Shown piece by piece: positions 6,774 through 7,423 of a DNA stretch of 7,423 nucleotides. The translations under genes and the position numbers were made by a program. The DNA is from Paraprevotella sp. GTDB lineage: Bacteria > Bacteroidota > Bacteroidia > Bacteroidales > Bacteroidaceae. The stretch lies in contig JAJPYK010000299.1 in the NCBI GenBank assembly GCA_021205005.1, positions 1 to 7,423 of the forward strand, in the 5' to 3' direction. The notes beneath the pieces were generated by a model. That model was not told where the DNA came from, made no database searches, and was given only the letters and a program-made list of their open reading frames with translations. Positions within the stretch are counted from its first letter, which is position 1. Every line of letters starts with the position of its first letter.

Positions 6774-7423
6774 CTATTCGAAATAGAACGTCAGTACGAT
6801 CATTTTAGACGAGGCGCCGTCTAACGATTCGGTAAACTTCCGCAGCGAACTGTCTATCAGGTCGCTGCGGTTCTTTTCTAGGATGTCGGCCAAGCCGAAA
6901 CAGAACTTCAGTTCGGGAATAAGCTTGAAAAAGGGCAGATAGAAGTCGCATCCCATGCCCACTTCGAGGTAGCAGTCGAACGGCTTCAAGAGCAAAGCTT
7001 TCTGTTTTTTTGTCGTCAAATCCACCATGGGATTCACGCCGACGATAAAATAAGGGCGGTAATTGTTATAGCGCGGGGCGGCAAATTTCAAGTCGAGCGG
7101 CACGGAAATATAGGTCGACTTGATATTCTGCGTGCTGTCTTGTCCGGTCTTCTGTTCATGGAAAGAGACATGCTTCTGTCCGAAGTGCAGCGTGGGAATC
7201 AGACGCAACGACAAGTACGTGTTCAAGCGCATTTCGCCCAACACGCCTACACTGAATCCCGGACTGTAATTGTCCACGTCGGCATACCATTGTTCGCCGC
7301 TTGTCGGATCGATGTATCCGTTGTTCTTCAGCTCCAGATCCTGCATGTGTATGCCGATGAGAAAACCGTAGTGGAATCTCCGTTGGTCTATATATCGGCG
7401 AGACTGGAGTTTACGCTCCTGTG
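6774..7423 (-). CDS. porT: PorT-family outer-membrane beta-barrel protein, 5' end outside window
   Basis: Partial - strand gene whose frame stays open to the window edge; 215 aa plus the stop (TAG, 6776-6774) are visible. The Met at 7346 is internal: upstream codons continue a family-like segment reading RRFHYGFLIGIHMQDLELK, so the true start lies beyond 7423. Alternating hydrophobic/polar strands, FSVGVLGEMRLNTYLSLRLI, PTLHFGQKHVSF, YISVPLDLKFAAPRYNNYRP and the terminal strand MIVLTFYFE ending in an aromatic residue fit a small outer-membrane beta-barrel of the PorT/SprT type. In Porphyromonas gingivalis and Flavobacterium johnsoniae PorT/SprT is needed for type IX secretion, but homologues also occur widely in Bacteroidota, so a secretion role here is inference. 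No other por genes are in view. The gene converges on the nucleotidase gene with a gap of only 4 bp. Confidence 0.65.
   Translation of the reverse strand, partial: QERKLQSRRYIDQRRFHYGFLIGIHMQDLELKNNGYIDPTSGEQWYADVDNYSPGFSVGVLGEMRLNTYLSLRLIPTLHFGQKHVSFHEQKTGQDSTQNIKSTYISVPLDLKFAAPRYNNYRPYFIVGVNPMVDLTTKKQKALLLKPFDCYLEVGMGCDFYLPFFKLIPELKFCFGLADILEKNRSDLIDSSLRKFTESLDGASSKMIVLTFYFE
6840..6877 (+). terminator. Possible terminator of the nucleotidase operon inside porT
   Basis: CCGCAGCGA (6840-6848) pairs perfectly with TCGCTGCGG (6862-6870), a 9-bp GC-rich stem with a 13-base loop. It is followed on the + strand by TTCTTTT (6871-6877). This is the layout of a rho-independent terminator for + strand transcripts leaving the nucleotidase pair, lying about 70 bases after their stop and within the coding sequence of the converging porT gene. 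The T-tract is interrupted and the bases also encode porT residues, so chance pairing is possible. Confidence 0.35.

Noticed and set aside
6634..6786. The out-of-frame tail of the metallophosphatase as a genuine new C-terminal domain
   Set aside because: The tail is low-complexity Arg/Ser-rich, while the alternative frame over the same bases gives the conserved family sequence and a stop at the expected place.

Overview
The window looks like chromosomal DNA from a member of the Bacteroidota, most likely order Bacteroidales; I cannot fix the genus. The evidence is the gene content (a LolD-type ATPase, a CvfB-like S1 protein, a split 5'-nucleotidase pair and a PorT-family protein), the -7 promoter elements of the form TAnnTTTG, and the A-rich rather than Shine-Dalgarno-like leaders. 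Base composition is moderate and fairly even. I see no insertion sequence, tRNA, rRNA, CRISPR array, integrase or other sign of transfer.

Left part (about 1-4478, + strand): a tightly packed four-gene operon. It encodes a CPA2-type cation:proton antiporter with a cytoplasmic USP-like tail, the tRNA t6A dehydratase TcdA, a LolD-type lipoprotein-export ATPase, and a CvfB-like protein with three S1 domains and a winged helix. Each start codon overlaps the previous stop codon by 1 or 4 bases, so the genes are probably co-transcribed and translationally coupled although their functions differ. A promoter-like element lies at 64-71 and argues for the ATG at 96 over the upstream TTG at 69.

Middle (4479-5131): rplS, encoding ribosomal protein L19, runs on the - strand. 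A strong hairpin terminator separates it from cvfB. Its promoter matches the Bacteroidota consensus well, and the leader RNA can fold into a hairpin starting almost at the predicted 5' end. A divergent promoter-like element serves the genes to the right.

Right part (5132-7423): a two-gene + strand unit encodes the two halves of a 5'-nucleotidase/UshA-type enzyme as separate exported proteins, with the C-terminal substrate-binding domain first and the N-terminal metallophosphatase second. The second gene carries a one-base frameshift at a run of seven Gs, exactly where the conserved GGHSHT metal-binding motif should be read. It converges, with a 4-bp gap, on a - strand PorT-family outer-membrane beta-barrel gene whose 5' end lies beyond the window.

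Most of the window is ordinary housekeeping DNA. The points most worth a second look are the frameshift at the G7 tract, the possible L19 leader structure, and the split, order-reversed nucleotidase. I found no convincing novel multi-gene system.
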